Of a stretch of 64,000 bases of DNA, positions 25,992-34,897 are shown piece after piece. A model generated the notes under the pieces. The model was given only the letters and a program-made list of their open reading frames with translations, was not told the origin of the DNA and searched no databases. How positions within the stretch are numbered: position 1 is the first letter of the stretch; each line of letters opens with the position of its first letter. Origin of the DNA: Candidatus Wallbacteria bacterium (lineage in GTDB: Bacteria > Muiribacteriota > UBA6191 > JACPRK01); the NCBI GenBank assembly GCA_016213845.1, contig JACQZN010000103.1, positions 46,010 through 110,009 of the forward strand, read 5' to 3'. A program made the position numbers and the translations under genes.

Positions 25992-26930
25992 ATGTCCGTG
26001 AATGAACCGACATCGAGGGTCCAGGAGCAACCTCTGCGTGACCTCGCGCGCTGGTGGGCTTTCATGCGGCCATTCACCCTGGCCCCGCCCGCCGTCGGCA
26101 TGCTGAGCGGCGCGATCACCGCTTTCGGCGCCCAGCCTCCGATCTCCCCGGAGCTCCACCTCATCGGATACGCCTTGGCCGGCGCCTTCGTCGGCAGCCT
26201 GCTGAACGGTGCTTCCAACGGGCTCAACCAGATCTACGACCTCGAGATCGACCGAGTGAACAAGCCGGAGCGGCTCCTTCCGTCCGAGCGCATCACGCCG
26301 GGCGAGGCCTGGGCCACCGTGGGAGTCGGCTACCTCATCTCGGTGGCCATCGCTGCGCAGATCTCCGAGGAGTTCCTGTTTCTCGTGCTGATGGCGGCGC
26401 TCATGACGATCGCCTACTCCGCTCCGCCCCTCAGGACCAAGCGCTTCACCTTCCTGGCGAACCTCACCATCGCGCTGCCCAGGGGCGTGTTGCTCAAGGT
26501 GGCCGGCTGGTCCACCGTGCGCTCGGCCACGACGCTGGAGCCCTGGTTCATCGGCTTCGTGTTCGGCTCGTTCCTTCTGGGGGCGGCCTCGACGAAGGAT
26601 TTCTCGGACATGCGCGGCGACGCGCTGTTTGGATGCAGGACCTTGCCGGTGCGCTTCGGCCCCCAGAAGGCGGCCTGGATGATTGCGCCCTTCTTCGTCT
26701 GGCCTTTCCTGCTCATTCCGTTGGGCGTACGGGCCGGCATCCTGACGGGAAATCCCGACCTGCTCGACATGTTGGGGTTCGGATTGGCGCTCTGGGGGCT
26801 CTACGTGGCGCACCTGATGGTCCGGAACCCGCTCGAGCTGGCCGTGAAGGAGAACCATCCCTCCTGGACACACATGTACCTGATGATGATGGCCTGCCAG
26901 GTCGGCTTCGCGCTGGCGTATTATCTCTGA
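25992..26930 (+). CDS. UbiA-family membrane prenyltransferase
   Basis: This is a polytopic enzyme that joins an isoprenyl diphosphate to an acceptor. From the ATG at 25992 it has 312 residues; an in-frame ATG at 25905 would add 29 residues, and neither has a clear ribosome site. The first Asp motif is Asn79-x3-Asp83-x3-Asp87 (NQIYDLEIDRVNKP) and the second lies in TKDFSDMRGD. About eight to nine hydrophobic segments are visible. The motif style is closest to the chlorophyll-synthase/ubiquinone branch, but no photosynthesis or quinone gene is nearby. The next gene, 28 bp on, is a radical SAM enzyme and probably acts on the same product. Confidence 0.88.
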   Translation: MSVNEPTSRVQEQPLRDLARWWAFMRPFTLAPPAVGMLSGAITAFGAQPPISPELHLIGYALAGAFVGSLLNGASNGLNQIYDLEIDRVNKPERLLPSERITPGEAWATVGVGYLISVAIAAQISEEFLFLVLMAALMTIAYSAPPLRTKRFTFLANLTIALPRGVLLKVAGWSTVRSATTLEPWFIGFVFGSFLLGAASTKDFSDMRGDALFGCRTLPVRFGPQKAAWMIAPFFVWPFLLIPLGVRAGILTGNPDLLDMLGFGLALWGLYVAHLMVRNPLELAVKENHPSWTHMYLMMMACQVGFALAYYL

Positions 26931-26958
26931 AACAACTCCTCGGGCAGCGAGAGGTGCG

Positions 26959-28161
26959 ATGAACTGGGACGTCGGACAGAATCCCGGGCTGTTGAAGCTC
27001 GAGCTCTATTGCCGTGGCATGCGGATCGATCCGTCGTGCGACTTGGCTGACGACGGCAGGCAGATCCTGCGCACCCGCGCCGGCCTGGGGAGCGGTCTGG
27101 AGCTACTGCTGCCGGAGGGGCTCTGGACCAACGTGCCCGTCGTGGAAGGGTTCGCAGCTCAGTCGCCCTTTTCGCTCCACTTCAGCTCGGGCCAGTACTG
27201 GGTGCACAAGGACGGCAAGCCGGTGACGCCGGTCCGGCTTTCACCTTGCCCCTCCTGGTACTCGAAGAGCACCAGCTCCGGGAAGGCGATGACCAGCATC
27301 GGTACGCTCCAGGGCACCTACCTGGGGATCTACCTTGGGCGTGCGTGCGACTTCTGGCGCGAGAAGCCGAAGAAGGTCAACTGCAAGTTCTGTTCGACCG
27401 GGATGAACATCGGCAACGACGACGACCCCGAGAAGCGAGTCGAGGAGGTGCTCGAGGTCGTCCGCGCGGCCCGGGCCGAATCGGGTGTCACCTATGTCGA
27501 CTTCAACACCGGGTTCCTGGTCGGGGACAACTACCTGGAAGTGCTCGAGCCGTACGTCAAGGCGGTCAAGCAGGAGACCGGGCTCCTGGTCGGCGTGCAG
27601 TGCCCGCCCGAGGCCGACTTCGAGCGCTACCACCGGCTGCGGGCCCTGGGCGTCAATCGCGTCAGCTTCTGTTTCGAGATCTTCGACCCCGAGCGCTTCG
27701 CAGAGGTCTGTCCGGGCAAGGCGCTCCACCATGGACTGAAGCGCTACCTGGAGGCCATCGAGTACTGCGTGCCGATCTTCGACACCACCAACGGCGAGAT
27801 CATCGCCGGCCTGGAGCCGCCCCAGAGCAGCATCGCCGCCATCGACTGGCTCACCGAGCGGGGAGCGATTCCTACGGTCTGCGTCTTCCGCCCGCTGGTC
27901 AGCACAGACTACAAGCATCTGCCTCCACCCGAACCCGAGGCGATGGTGCCGGTCTTCCGCCGCCTGTACGAAGCCTGCATGGAACGGGGGTTGCCGATCG
28001 GCATCGCGCCCAACGTCAACGTCAGCCTCGTGCTCCTTCCGGACGAGGGGCGCTACTTCACCGAAGACCCGGGCCGCTTCTGGTGGAACGAGACGAAGCT
28101 GGCCATGATGAAGGCGGCCTTCCGCACCCGCTTTTACGTCGGGCAGTGGCTGCGCGCCTAG
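26959..28161 (+). CDS. Radical SAM enzyme with unusual Cys spacing
   Basis: The 400-residue product has a ribosome site GAGAGGTG. The cluster motif appears to be Cys130-x11-Cys142-x2-Cys145 (GRACDFWREKPKKVNCKFC) instead of Cx3Cx2C. It is followed by a TIM-barrel-like pattern with EEVLEVVRAA, VTYVDFNTG, GVQCPPEAD, RVSFCFEIFDPERF and IIAGLEPP, which are typical of radical SAM strands. It is translationally close to the UbiA gene. The reaction is unknown; modification of a prenylated or lipid product is a guess from the neighbourhood. Confidence 0.75.
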   Translation: MNWDVGQNPGLLKLELYCRGMRIDPSCDLADDGRQILRTRAGLGSGLELLLPEGLWTNVPVVEGFAAQSPFSLHFSSGQYWVHKDGKPVTPVRLSPCPSWYSKSTSSGKAMTSIGTLQGTYLGIYLGRACDFWREKPKKVNCKFCSTGMNIGNDDDPEKRVEEVLEVVRAARAESGVTYVDFNTGFLVGDNYLEVLEPYVKAVKQETGLLVGVQCPPEADFERYHRLRALGVNRVSFCFEIFDPERFAEVCPGKALHHGLKRYLEAIEYCVPIFDTTNGEIIAGLEPPQSSIAAIDWLTERGAIPTVCVFRPLVSTDYKHLPPPEPEAMVPVFRRLYEACMERGLPIGIAPNVNVSLVLLPDEGRYFTEDPGRFWWNETKLAMMKAAFRTRFYVGQWLRA

Positions 28162-28165
28162 GCGC

Positions 28166-28194
28166 TGGTCACGGACGACGCGGCCTGATATAAT
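28166..28194 (+). promoter_or_regulatory. Promoter of the M28 peptidase gene
   Basis: TGGTCA (28166-28171, 4/6) and a perfect TATAAT (28189-28194) are separated by 17 bases, with TGA just before the -10. The leader of about 28 bases contains GGAGG before the ATG at 28229. Confidence 0.7.
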
Positions 28195-28228
28195 TCGCCG
28201 CTCCCCAGTCGGGGACGGAGGCGAGCCC

Positions 28229-29590
28229 ATGCGCGAGTATCGAGTGAAGAGGGTCATGCTCCTGGTGGCGATGGTCGGGGCGCTGGTTGCGGGAACAGTC
28301 CAGGCCGCTGTCTGGTCGCTGGATACGGCGGCGCTGGACCTTCAGGGTCTGGAGCGATTGAAGCGCGAACCCGGCGTGGTCGACTGGATGGAGCTGGGAG
28401 ACCGGCTTCTGGTCGCCGGCGAGGCCGGGTTGAGCCAGCGCTGGCAAGAGCGGGGGCTCCCTGCCAGCGAGGTCCGCGGGATGTCCGACCTCGAGGGGAC
28501 GGTCCTGGTCCTCTCGAAGCATTCTGGCGTGGAGCGCATCCTGGCCAAGCGCACACGCGTCATCGCGCACGAGGGCCCTTTCTTCGTGATCCGGCCGAGC
28601 GGCCCGGCGCTCAACCGGCTGCTGCAGGAGGCCGATCATCAGCTCCAGTTCGTGCGCGCCGGCCGCCGGACGGTGGTCTTCCGCAGCCCGGCGCACCTTG
28701 CGAGCGTGGCGCCCGCGAGCGCGGCTTTGGCTCCGATAGCCGGGGCGGTCGACAAGTCGAGGTACACCGAAACGCTCCGCAAGCTGATCGCCTTCAAGAC
28801 GCGCTACACCTATTCGCAGGCCATCCAGCAGGCGGCGGCCTGGGCTGTCGACGCCTTCAAGGCGGCCGGATGCGAGGCGAAGGTGATCCCCTACACCAGC
28901 CGTGGGAAGCAGTTGCCGAACGTGGTCGCCGAGCTGAGGGGTTCGGCCCGGCCCGACGAGATCTACGTCGTCGGCGCACACCTCGACAGCATCTCCTGGG
29001 ACAGCCAGAACTCGGCCCCCGGTGCCGACGACAACGCCAGCGGCTCAGCCGGTGTGATCGAGATGGCCCGTGCCCTTGCAGGGCGAAAGCCGCAGGCCAC
29101 AATTCGGTTCGTTCTGTTCAGCGGCGAGGAACAGGGGCTCCTGGGCAGCATCGCCTTGGTCAACCAGATGAAGTCCGCCGGCGAACTGGCCAGGGTCAAG
29201 GCCATGATCAACCTCGACATGATCGCCTTCGATCCGACCGCGCCCCTGGACGTGATGCTCGAGGGCAAGGTGATCTCGCATGTTCTCTCCGACCGCCTGC
29301 AGGCCGCGGCCCAGGCCTATGCGCCCGCGCTCAAGGTCTATCGGACCGACAACGCCTGGGGCAGCGACCACGTCAGCTTCCTGGACGCCGGGGTCCCCTC
29401 GACCCTGACGATCGAGTACGAGTACGACGGAAACGGCAACGAGCACAGTCCCAAGGACGTCTTCGAGATCTGTAACATCGATCTCGCCGTCGCCATCCTG
29501 CGGATGGATGTCGCCGCGCTGGCCGAGCTGGCCGGGGTGGCTACTGCTTTCCCTACTTCGGGCGCGCGTCGACGATCCGCTTCTCCTTGA
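28229..29590 (+). CDS. Secreted M28-family zinc aminopeptidase
   Basis: The 453-residue preprotein has a signal peptide (residues 1-27) and a pro-region of about 150 residues. The peptidase domain is at about 180-430. The dizinc ligands are visible: His251 (GAHLDS), Asp267 (GADDNASG), Glu301 with catalytic Glu300 (SGEEQGLLGS), Asp330 (INLDMI) and His406 (NEHSPKD). This is the pattern of bacterial leucyl aminopeptidases. It likely acts in the periplasm or outside the cell on peptides for nutrition. Its 3' end overlaps the convergent gene by 38 bp. Confidence 0.93.
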   Translation: MREYRVKRVMLLVAMVGALVAGTVQAAVWSLDTAALDLQGLERLKREPGVVDWMELGDRLLVAGEAGLSQRWQERGLPASEVRGMSDLEGTVLVLSKHSGVERILAKRTRVIAHEGPFFVIRPSGPALNRLLQEADHQLQFVRAGRRTVVFRSPAHLASVAPASAALAPIAGAVDKSRYTETLRKLIAFKTRYTYSQAIQQAAAWAVDAFKAAGCEAKVIPYTSRGKQLPNVVAELRGSARPDEIYVVGAHLDSISWDSQNSAPGADDNASGSAGVIEMARALAGRKPQATIRFVLFSGEEQGLLGSIALVNQMKSAGELARVKAMINLDMIAFDPTAPLDVMLEGKVISHVLSDRLQAAAQAYAPALKVYRTDNAWGSDHVSFLDAGVPSTLTIEYEYDGNGNEHSPKDVFEICNIDLAVAILRMDVAALAELAGVATAFPTSGARRRSASP

Positions 29591-31124
29591 GCTCGGTCTC
29601 CATGCCGAGCCGCTGCAGGATTTCGGGCAGCGAGCAGAAGCGGATCTCGTTGGGGCTGACCTCGATGTCGTTGACGATCGCCTTCCGGAGGCGATCCTCG
29701 AACGCGACCGTGTCGACTCCTTCCTTGACGGCAAGGTAGAGCACCAGCAAGTCCATCTCGAGGGGGTCGTCGTCCTTCTTGCGGATCTCGACCTGCCACT
29801 CTTCGACCTCTTTCATATCGGAGAGCAGGAACTGCAGGTTGTTCAGGTTGACCAGCGTCCCCTTGATCTTGGAGAACTGCATGCTGCGCACGTTGGAGAC
29901 ACGACTGATGTCGCTGGAGATGCGCGGGATGGTGCGCCGGCAGTACGGGCAGGGCTCCCACGTCATTCCGCCCCGGGCAAGGTCGCCCGTGCGATAGCGG
30001 AAGACGACGCTGCCGCGGCCGTCGATGGAGCTGTAGACGATTTCTCCCGGTTCGCCCTCGCCGACCTGCTCGCCGGTCTCGGGATTGACGATCTCGAAGA
30101 CCTCCAGGTCGGGGTAAGTGTGATAGCCGCTGGAGACGCCGAGCTTCGCCGGACACTCGCCCCAGGCCATCTTCGACTCGGTGAACCCGTAGGTGCCGAA
30201 GATCTGCGGGTCCTTGGCGCCCATCGAGGTCATCAGCTCGTACATCCGTTCCTTCAGCCCGGGCGGCACCTTTTCGGCGCCCAGCGCCAGCAGCTTGACG
30301 CTGGACAGGTCGGTCCCTTGTGTCTGGGCCGTGCGCAGCAGGTGGTACATGTAGCCCGGTATGCCGGCGATGACCTCCGGCTTGAGCCGCTGCATGAACC
30401 CGATGTTGCCGGCCGTTCCCATGACCTTGCCGCCGCCCGTCGAGACTGCGAGCACTCCGGCTTCCATCGCGCCGAACACCACGGCCCAGAAGGCCAGGTG
30501 GGGCGCGTAGGGGAAGAGGCTCACCATCCGCGCGCCCGCCTTGACGCTGAAGATGTCGAGCAGCCGGGCGCCTGCCTCGCGCAGGTTCATGATGTCGTGA
30601 TTGGAGTAGAGGAATGAGACCGGCTGGTAGGTGCGGCCGGTCGTGGCCGTGAGGAAGATTGGCCGGTACTCGAGCCCGAGCTTGTCCTGGATGTACTTCT
30701 CGCCGTGGAGGATGCGATCGAGTGCCAGCTTCAGCTTCTTGCTGGTCGGCCAGTACTTCCGGATCAGTCCAGGGTCCGGCTTCAGCACGAAATCGAGCGA
30801 CTTCTGCGGCTCTTCCGGCGTGGCCAGGAGGCTCTCCTTGCTCGAGAAGGGGACGTGGCGCATGTCGCTCACGCGTCGCAGCTTCTTCGGGTCCAGCTTG
30901 TTCTTCTGGAACAGCTTCCGGTAGTGGGCGCTGAACGGATAGAGGTGTTCGTTGACGAAGCGGTGCAACTGCTCGTCCCGGATCGCCTGGAGCTCCGATT
31001 TGCGTGAGTGCTGCAGTCTTTGCCAGTTCTGCATGTCTCGGACGAACCTCCTGAAAAACGCGCCCTTTCCGGTGTTGTCCGGAGCGGTCCGGTCGAGTGT
31101 AGCCTGCACCGAATGCCGAGTCAA
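29553..31124 (-). CDS. PaaK-like adenylate-forming enzyme (AMP-binding)
   Basis: The TTG start at 31124 has a strong ribosome site (GGAGGAG) and gives 523 residues. The ANL-superfamily adenylation signature is seen as GTYGFTESKMAWGE (A5-like), YRTGDLARGG and the C-terminal hinge region. The usual Ser/Thr/Gly-rich P-loop is replaced by ATTGRTYQPVSF. A short motif CPYCRRTIPRI follows the D-loop, as in phenylacetate-CoA ligase and F390-synthetase relatives. The acid substrate cannot be inferred. It is divergent from the ATP-grasp gene with an 85-bp shared regulatory gap. Confidence 0.82.
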   Translation of the reverse strand: MTRHSVQATLDRTAPDNTGKGAFFRRFVRDMQNWQRLQHSRKSELQAIRDEQLHRFVNEHLYPFSAHYRKLFQKNKLDPKKLRRVSDMRHVPFSSKESLLATPEEPQKSLDFVLKPDPGLIRKYWPTSKKLKLALDRILHGEKYIQDKLGLEYRPIFLTATTGRTYQPVSFLYSNHDIMNLREAGARLLDIFSVKAGARMVSLFPYAPHLAFWAVVFGAMEAGVLAVSTGGGKVMGTAGNIGFMQRLKPEVIAGIPGYMYHLLRTAQTQGTDLSSVKLLALGAEKVPPGLKERMYELMTSMGAKDPQIFGTYGFTESKMAWGECPAKLGVSSGYHTYPDLEVFEIVNPETGEQVGEGEPGEIVYSSIDGRGSVVFRYRTGDLARGGMTWEPCPYCRRTIPRISSDISRVSNVRSMQFSKIKGTLVNLNNLQFLLSDMKEVEEWQVEIRKKDDDPLEMDLLVLYLAVKEGVDTVAFEDRLRKAIVNDIEVSPNEIRFCSLPEILQRLGMETELKEKRIVDARPK

Positions 31125-31150
31125 CGTGCTCTCCTCCCGAGCTCCCGCGA

Positions 31151-31179
31151 TTGAGACTTCGGGCCGGGCGTGCTAGGGT
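31151..31179 (+). promoter_or_regulatory. Promoter of the ATP-grasp/flavoenzyme operon
   Basis: TTGAGA (31151-31156, 5/6), a 17-base spacer and TAGGGT (31174-31179, 3/6) with TGC directly upstream as an extended -10. Confidence 0.5.
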
Positions 31180-31209
31180 TCTCGGGCCCAACGCCACCCG
31201 GAGTCGAAC

Positions 31210-32118
31210 GTGCAGATATACCTTCTCGCGCGCCGCAGGAACGCCTACACGACCCGCCGCTTCGTCAAGACCGCGGACGAAATGGGCCACGAGCTGACCG
31301 TCCTCGATCCGCTCAAGTGCACGCTGCTGCTCGCCGAGCAGGGCTGCCGGATCTTTTACGAGGCCCGGCCTCTGGCGCTGCCCGGCCTGCTGCTCGGCCG
31401 CGTGTCGAGCTCCACCTGGAGCTACGGCCTGGCCGTCATCGAGCAGTTCGAGCTCCTGGATGTCCCGGTCGTCAATCGCTCCATCGCCATCTCTCGCGCG
31501 CTCGACAGCGTGCGCTCGCTCCAGATGCTGGCGGCAGCCGGCGTTCCGATCGCCGGGTCCGTCATGCTCCGGTCGCCCAGGCGCCTGGCCGAGGCGCTCG
31601 AGCTGGTGGGCGGCCCGCCCGTCGTGCTCAAGCTCCTCAAGGGGAACTTCGAGATCGGTTCCATCCTGACCGATTCGCACCCGGCGGCCGAGTCGACCCT
31701 CGAGACACTCTGGGAGCTGGGTCAGAACATCCTGCTGCAACAGTTCCTGCCCAACCGCGAGCGCGGCGACATCCGGGTTCTGGTGGTCGATGGCCGCGCC
31801 CTTGCCGCCATCCGCCGCCCGCCGCTCACGGGAGTCTTCCGGGCGGACATCCACCAGAAATCGGGCGGAGAGGCCGTGGAGCTGACCCCCGAGCTCGCCC
31901 AGATCGCCGTCCGGGCGGCAGCGGTGCTCGAGCTAGGCTTTGCCGGCGTCGACATGCAGGAAGGGCCGGAGGGGCTGGTCGTCACTGGCGTCCACGCCTC
32001 GCCCGGGATGAAGTGGATCGACCGGCTGGGCAAGATCGACGCGGCCGCGGCCGTCATGGAGTTCGCCGTCCGGACCGTGGCTGGCGGCCCGGCGCGTCCC
32101 CTGGAGGTGCGCGCATGA
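31210..32118 (+). CDS. RimK-like ATP-grasp protein
   Basis: The GTG start with CCGGAG upstream gives 302 residues. The N-terminal domain resembles RimK (QIYLLARRRNAYTTRRFV, then VVNRSIAISRALDSVRSLQMLAAAGVPI). The ATP-grasp fold continues with PPVVLKLLKGNFEIGS, ILLQQFLPNRERGDIRVLVVDG and a terminal metal-binding loop GVDMQEG...VTGVHASPG, where the usual EVN is changed. Such enzymes ligate an amino acid to a carboxylate. It overlaps the next gene by ATGA, so the three proteins are made together. Confidence 0.85.
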   Translation: MQIYLLARRRNAYTTRRFVKTADEMGHELTVLDPLKCTLLLAEQGCRIFYEARPLALPGLLLGRVSSSTWSYGLAVIEQFELLDVPVVNRSIAISRALDSVRSLQMLAAAGVPIAGSVMLRSPRRLAEALELVGGPPVVLKLLKGNFEIGSILTDSHPAAESTLETLWELGQNILLQQFLPNRERGDIRVLVVDGRALAAIRRPPLTGVFRADIHQKSGGEAVELTPELAQIAVRAAAVLELGFAGVDMQEGPEGLVVTGVHASPGMKWIDRLGKIDAAAAVMEFAVRTVAGGPARPLEVRA

Positions 32119-33653
32119 GCGACGGCAAGCTGAAGCTGAGGCCGCGGCTGCACGACGGCGGCCTGGAGCAGGAGCTCGTCGCCATCTTCGGCGCGGGTGC
32201 GGTCTCGGGGCGGACCGAGGAGCGGATCGCCTACGGCAGGGACCTCTGGCCCCGCGGCCATCTCTGGATGCGCCAAGGCCGCGTGCCGTATCCGGCGGAC
32301 TGGGTAGTCTGGCCGTCCACGGAGCGGCAGCTGGTACAGCTCGTGGAGCTGGCCAACCGGCGGCGGGTCCCTCTGGTTCCCTACGGCGCCGGCAGCGGCG
32401 TCTGCGGCGGCACGGTTCCGGTCCAGGGCGGCGTCATGGTCGACTTGAAGCGGATGTCGGCGATTCTCGCGGTGGAGGAGCGGTCGCTCCTGGTGCGCGC
32501 GCAGGCGGGCATCCTCGGGCAGGTCCTGGAGACCCACCTGAATGCCCGCGGCCTGACGATGGGTCACTTCCCGTCCTCCATCTACTGCTCGACGCTCGGG
32601 GGTTACCTGGCGACTCGCTCGGCCGGTCAGCTCTCGACCCGCTACGGGAAGATCGAGGACATGACGCTCGGGCTGAAGGCGGTGCTGGCCAGCGGCGAGA
32701 TCTACGAAACCCGCGCGGCGCCGCGGAGCGCGACAGGTCCGGACTTGCTGCAGCTTCTGGTCGGCTCGGAGGGCACGCTCGGCATCATCACGGAGGGGCT
32801 GATGCGCGTGCACCGCATGCCTCAGAGCCGGCGCTTCCGGGGCGTGATGTTCAACGAGATCGAAGCCGGCATGGAGGCGATCCGGCTGGTGTTGCAGAAG
32901 GGGCTACGGCCCGCGGCGGTACGTCTCTACGACGAGCTCGACACGTTCATCGTCGGCGCCAAGCCTCGCGAGGCCGAGAAGAAGGGTTTCGCGGCCTTCC
33001 TCTCCCGGATTCAAAAGAGCGTCGAGTACCGGATGCTGGCATGGCCCGAGGTGGTCGGGTTCTTCGAGAAGATGCTGGGCGGCAAGTGTCTGCTGGTGCT
33101 GACGTTCGAGGGCGCCGCCGAGATGACCCGGCTGGAAGAGTCGCTGGCGCTGGAAGTCTGCGCGGAGGCCGGGGGGCGCGATCTGGGCCCGGAGCCGGGC
33201 AAGCACTGGTGGGAGCATCGCTACGACGTCAGCTACCGGCAGTCGCCGCTCCTGGAGGAGGGCTACTTCGTCGACACCTTCGAGGTGGCCGCCACCTGGG
33301 AGCATCTTTCGACTCTCTATAGAAACGTCCGGCAGGCGCTGTCGGGCAAGGTCGTCGTGATGGCCCACTTCTCACACGCCTACGCGGAAGGTTGCAGCAT
33401 CTACTTCACTTTCGCGGGCAGGGGCGCCGACGAGGCCGCCACCGAGGCGCTCTACAAGGAGGTCTGGCGTGTGGCCATGGAGGCGGCGCTGGCCTCGGGA
33501 GCGACGCTGTCGCACCACCACGGCGTCGGGCTCTCCAAGGCGGCCTTCATGCGCCAGCAGCTCGGGGCGGGGCTGGACATGCTGAAGGCGATCAAGAAGG
33601 CTCTCGACCCCAACGGCATCCTGAACCCTGGAAAGCTGGGAGTGTCCGAATGA
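32115..33653 (+). CDS. FAD-linked oxidase, alkylglycerone-phosphate-synthase-like
   Basis: The 512-residue product belongs to the vanillyl-alcohol-oxidase flavoprotein family. The FAD-binding stretch is VPYGAGSGVCGGTVPV (about 88-103), then PSSIYCSTLGGYLATRSAGQ. The C-terminal active-site block is SHHHGVG with three His at 467-469, followed by LDPNGILNPGK. The triple His is characteristic of alkyl-DHAP synthase (ether-lipid synthesis), whereas GlcD/lactate dehydrogenases usually have a single His here. The next gene is a CCG-type Fe-S protein as in GlcD-GlcF pairs, so the activity may be a dehydrogenase. Both flanks overlap by 4 bp. Confidence 0.88.
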   Translation: MSDGKLKLRPRLHDGGLEQELVAIFGAGAVSGRTEERIAYGRDLWPRGHLWMRQGRVPYPADWVVWPSTERQLVQLVELANRRRVPLVPYGAGSGVCGGTVPVQGGVMVDLKRMSAILAVEERSLLVRAQAGILGQVLETHLNARGLTMGHFPSSIYCSTLGGYLATRSAGQLSTRYGKIEDMTLGLKAVLASGEIYETRAAPRSATGPDLLQLLVGSEGTLGIITEGLMRVHRMPQSRRFRGVMFNEIEAGMEAIRLVLQKGLRPAAVRLYDELDTFIVGAKPREAEKKGFAAFLSRIQKSVEYRMLAWPEVVGFFEKMLGGKCLLVLTFEGAAEMTRLEESLALEVCAEAGGRDLGPEPGKHWWEHRYDVSYRQSPLLEEGYFVDTFEVAATWEHLSTLYRNVRQALSGKVVVMAHFSHAYAEGCSIYFTFAGRGADEAATEALYKEVWRVAMEAALASGATLSHHHGVGLSKAAFMRQQLGAGLDMLKAIKKALDPNGILNPGKLGVSE

Positions 33654-34771
33654 AGCAGAAGCTGGTCGAGCTGCCCGAGTACGGTCACGAGACGGCGACC
33701 TGCACCTTCTGCCCCAAGATGTGCCGCTTTGCCTGTCCGGTGGACCGGGTCGAGGGGAGCGAGGCGTCGAGCCCGTGGGGGAAGATGACGATGCTGCGCC
33801 ACCTGCAGACCGGCGAGGTGTCGCTGGACCAGGGGGTGCTGGCGAGCGCCTACAAGTGCACGGGCTGCATGGCATGCAAGCAGGCGTGCCTCCACGGTCA
33901 GGAGCTGCCGCCCGTCTTCGAAGCGGTGCGGGCGCTGGCGGCGTCGCGTGGCCTGGCGCATCCGAAGCTGGCGGAGAAGGACGAGGCGATGCGGCTCTGG
34001 GGCAATCCGGTGGGGCCGAAGCTCTCCGAGGAGCTGGCGAGGCGCGTGCCGCCGAGCCGGTTCCTGCGGCCGGCGCCGGTGCTGGTCTTCTTCGGCTGCA
34101 CCACCGTGAAGCGCTTTCCGAACGTGCTCGAGGAGACGGTGCGCGTGCTCGAAGCGGCGGGTCTCGACTTCGCCGTGGCGGGGCCGGAGAAGCTCTGCTC
34201 GGGGCTGCCGAGCCTGAGCCACGGGTATCCGGAGCGGTTCCGCGAGGTGGCGCTGCGCAACATCGCGCTGTTTGCCAACCACGCGCGTATCGTGAGCGAC
34301 TGTCCCGGCGCGGTGTCGACCTTCGCGCGCAAGTACCCGGAGCTGGGGTTGCCCGCGCACAGCAAGCCAGAGCACCTGAGCGTGCTCTTGCTCGAGCTGG
34401 TCCGCGCGGGCCGGCTGTCGCCGAGGCTGGGGCGCGTGCGGCGTGCCTTTTACCATGACGCTTGCCACCTGGGCCGCTACCTGGGCGTCTACGACCAGCC
34501 GCGCGAGCTCCTGGAGCGGGTGCTGGGCCGCAAGGTGGAAGAGCTGGCGTTTCACCGGGAGATGGGTCTCTGCAGCGGGGGCGGCGGCGGGCTGCCGCTG
34601 ACCAACCCGGAGCTGGCCGCGGGGATCGCCCGGCTTCCGGTCGAAGAGGTGCGGGCCCGTGGCGGCGACCTGCTGGTGAGCGCGTGTCCCTCGGCGCGGC
34701 GGCGCTTCCAGAAGGCGGATCCCGATCTGGAGATAGTGGACCCAGTGAGTCTTTTGGCCGCGGCGCTCTAG
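33650..34771 (+). CDS. Fe-S oxidoreductase with two CCG domains (GlpC/GlcF/HdrD-like)
   Basis: The 373-residue partner subunit has two [4Fe-4S] motifs: Cys18, 21, 25, 29 (TFCPKMCRFACP) and Cys70, 73, 76, 80 (TGCMACKQACLHG). Two CCG domains follow, recognised by FFGCTTV...CSGLPSL...SDCPGA and YHDACHLGRY...CSGGGGGLP. It should pass electrons from the flavoprotein to the quinone pool or another acceptor. It starts with ATGA on the stop of the flavoenzyme. Confidence 0.92.
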   Translation: MKQKLVELPEYGHETATCTFCPKMCRFACPVDRVEGSEASSPWGKMTMLRHLQTGEVSLDQGVLASAYKCTGCMACKQACLHGQELPPVFEAVRALAASRGLAHPKLAEKDEAMRLWGNPVGPKLSEELARRVPPSRFLRPAPVLVFFGCTTVKRFPNVLEETVRVLEAAGLDFAVAGPEKLCSGLPSLSHGYPERFREVALRNIALFANHARIVSDCPGAVSTFARKYPELGLPAHSKPEHLSVLLLELVRAGRLSPRLGRVRRAFYHDACHLGRYLGVYDQPRELLERVLGRKVEELAFHREMGLCSGGGGGLPLTNPELAAGIARLPVEEVRARGGDLLVSACPSARRRFQKADPDLEIVDPVSLLAAAL

Positions 34772-34897
34772 CGGCCTCAGGGACGTCGACATGTCGAGCG
34801 TGAAGATCACCGAGCAGGCATCCTCTGGTAGGCCGAGGATGGGCGAGATACCGCCGGTCTTTCGGCCGGTGGGCGGACGGCCTGCGACGGGCCCGGG

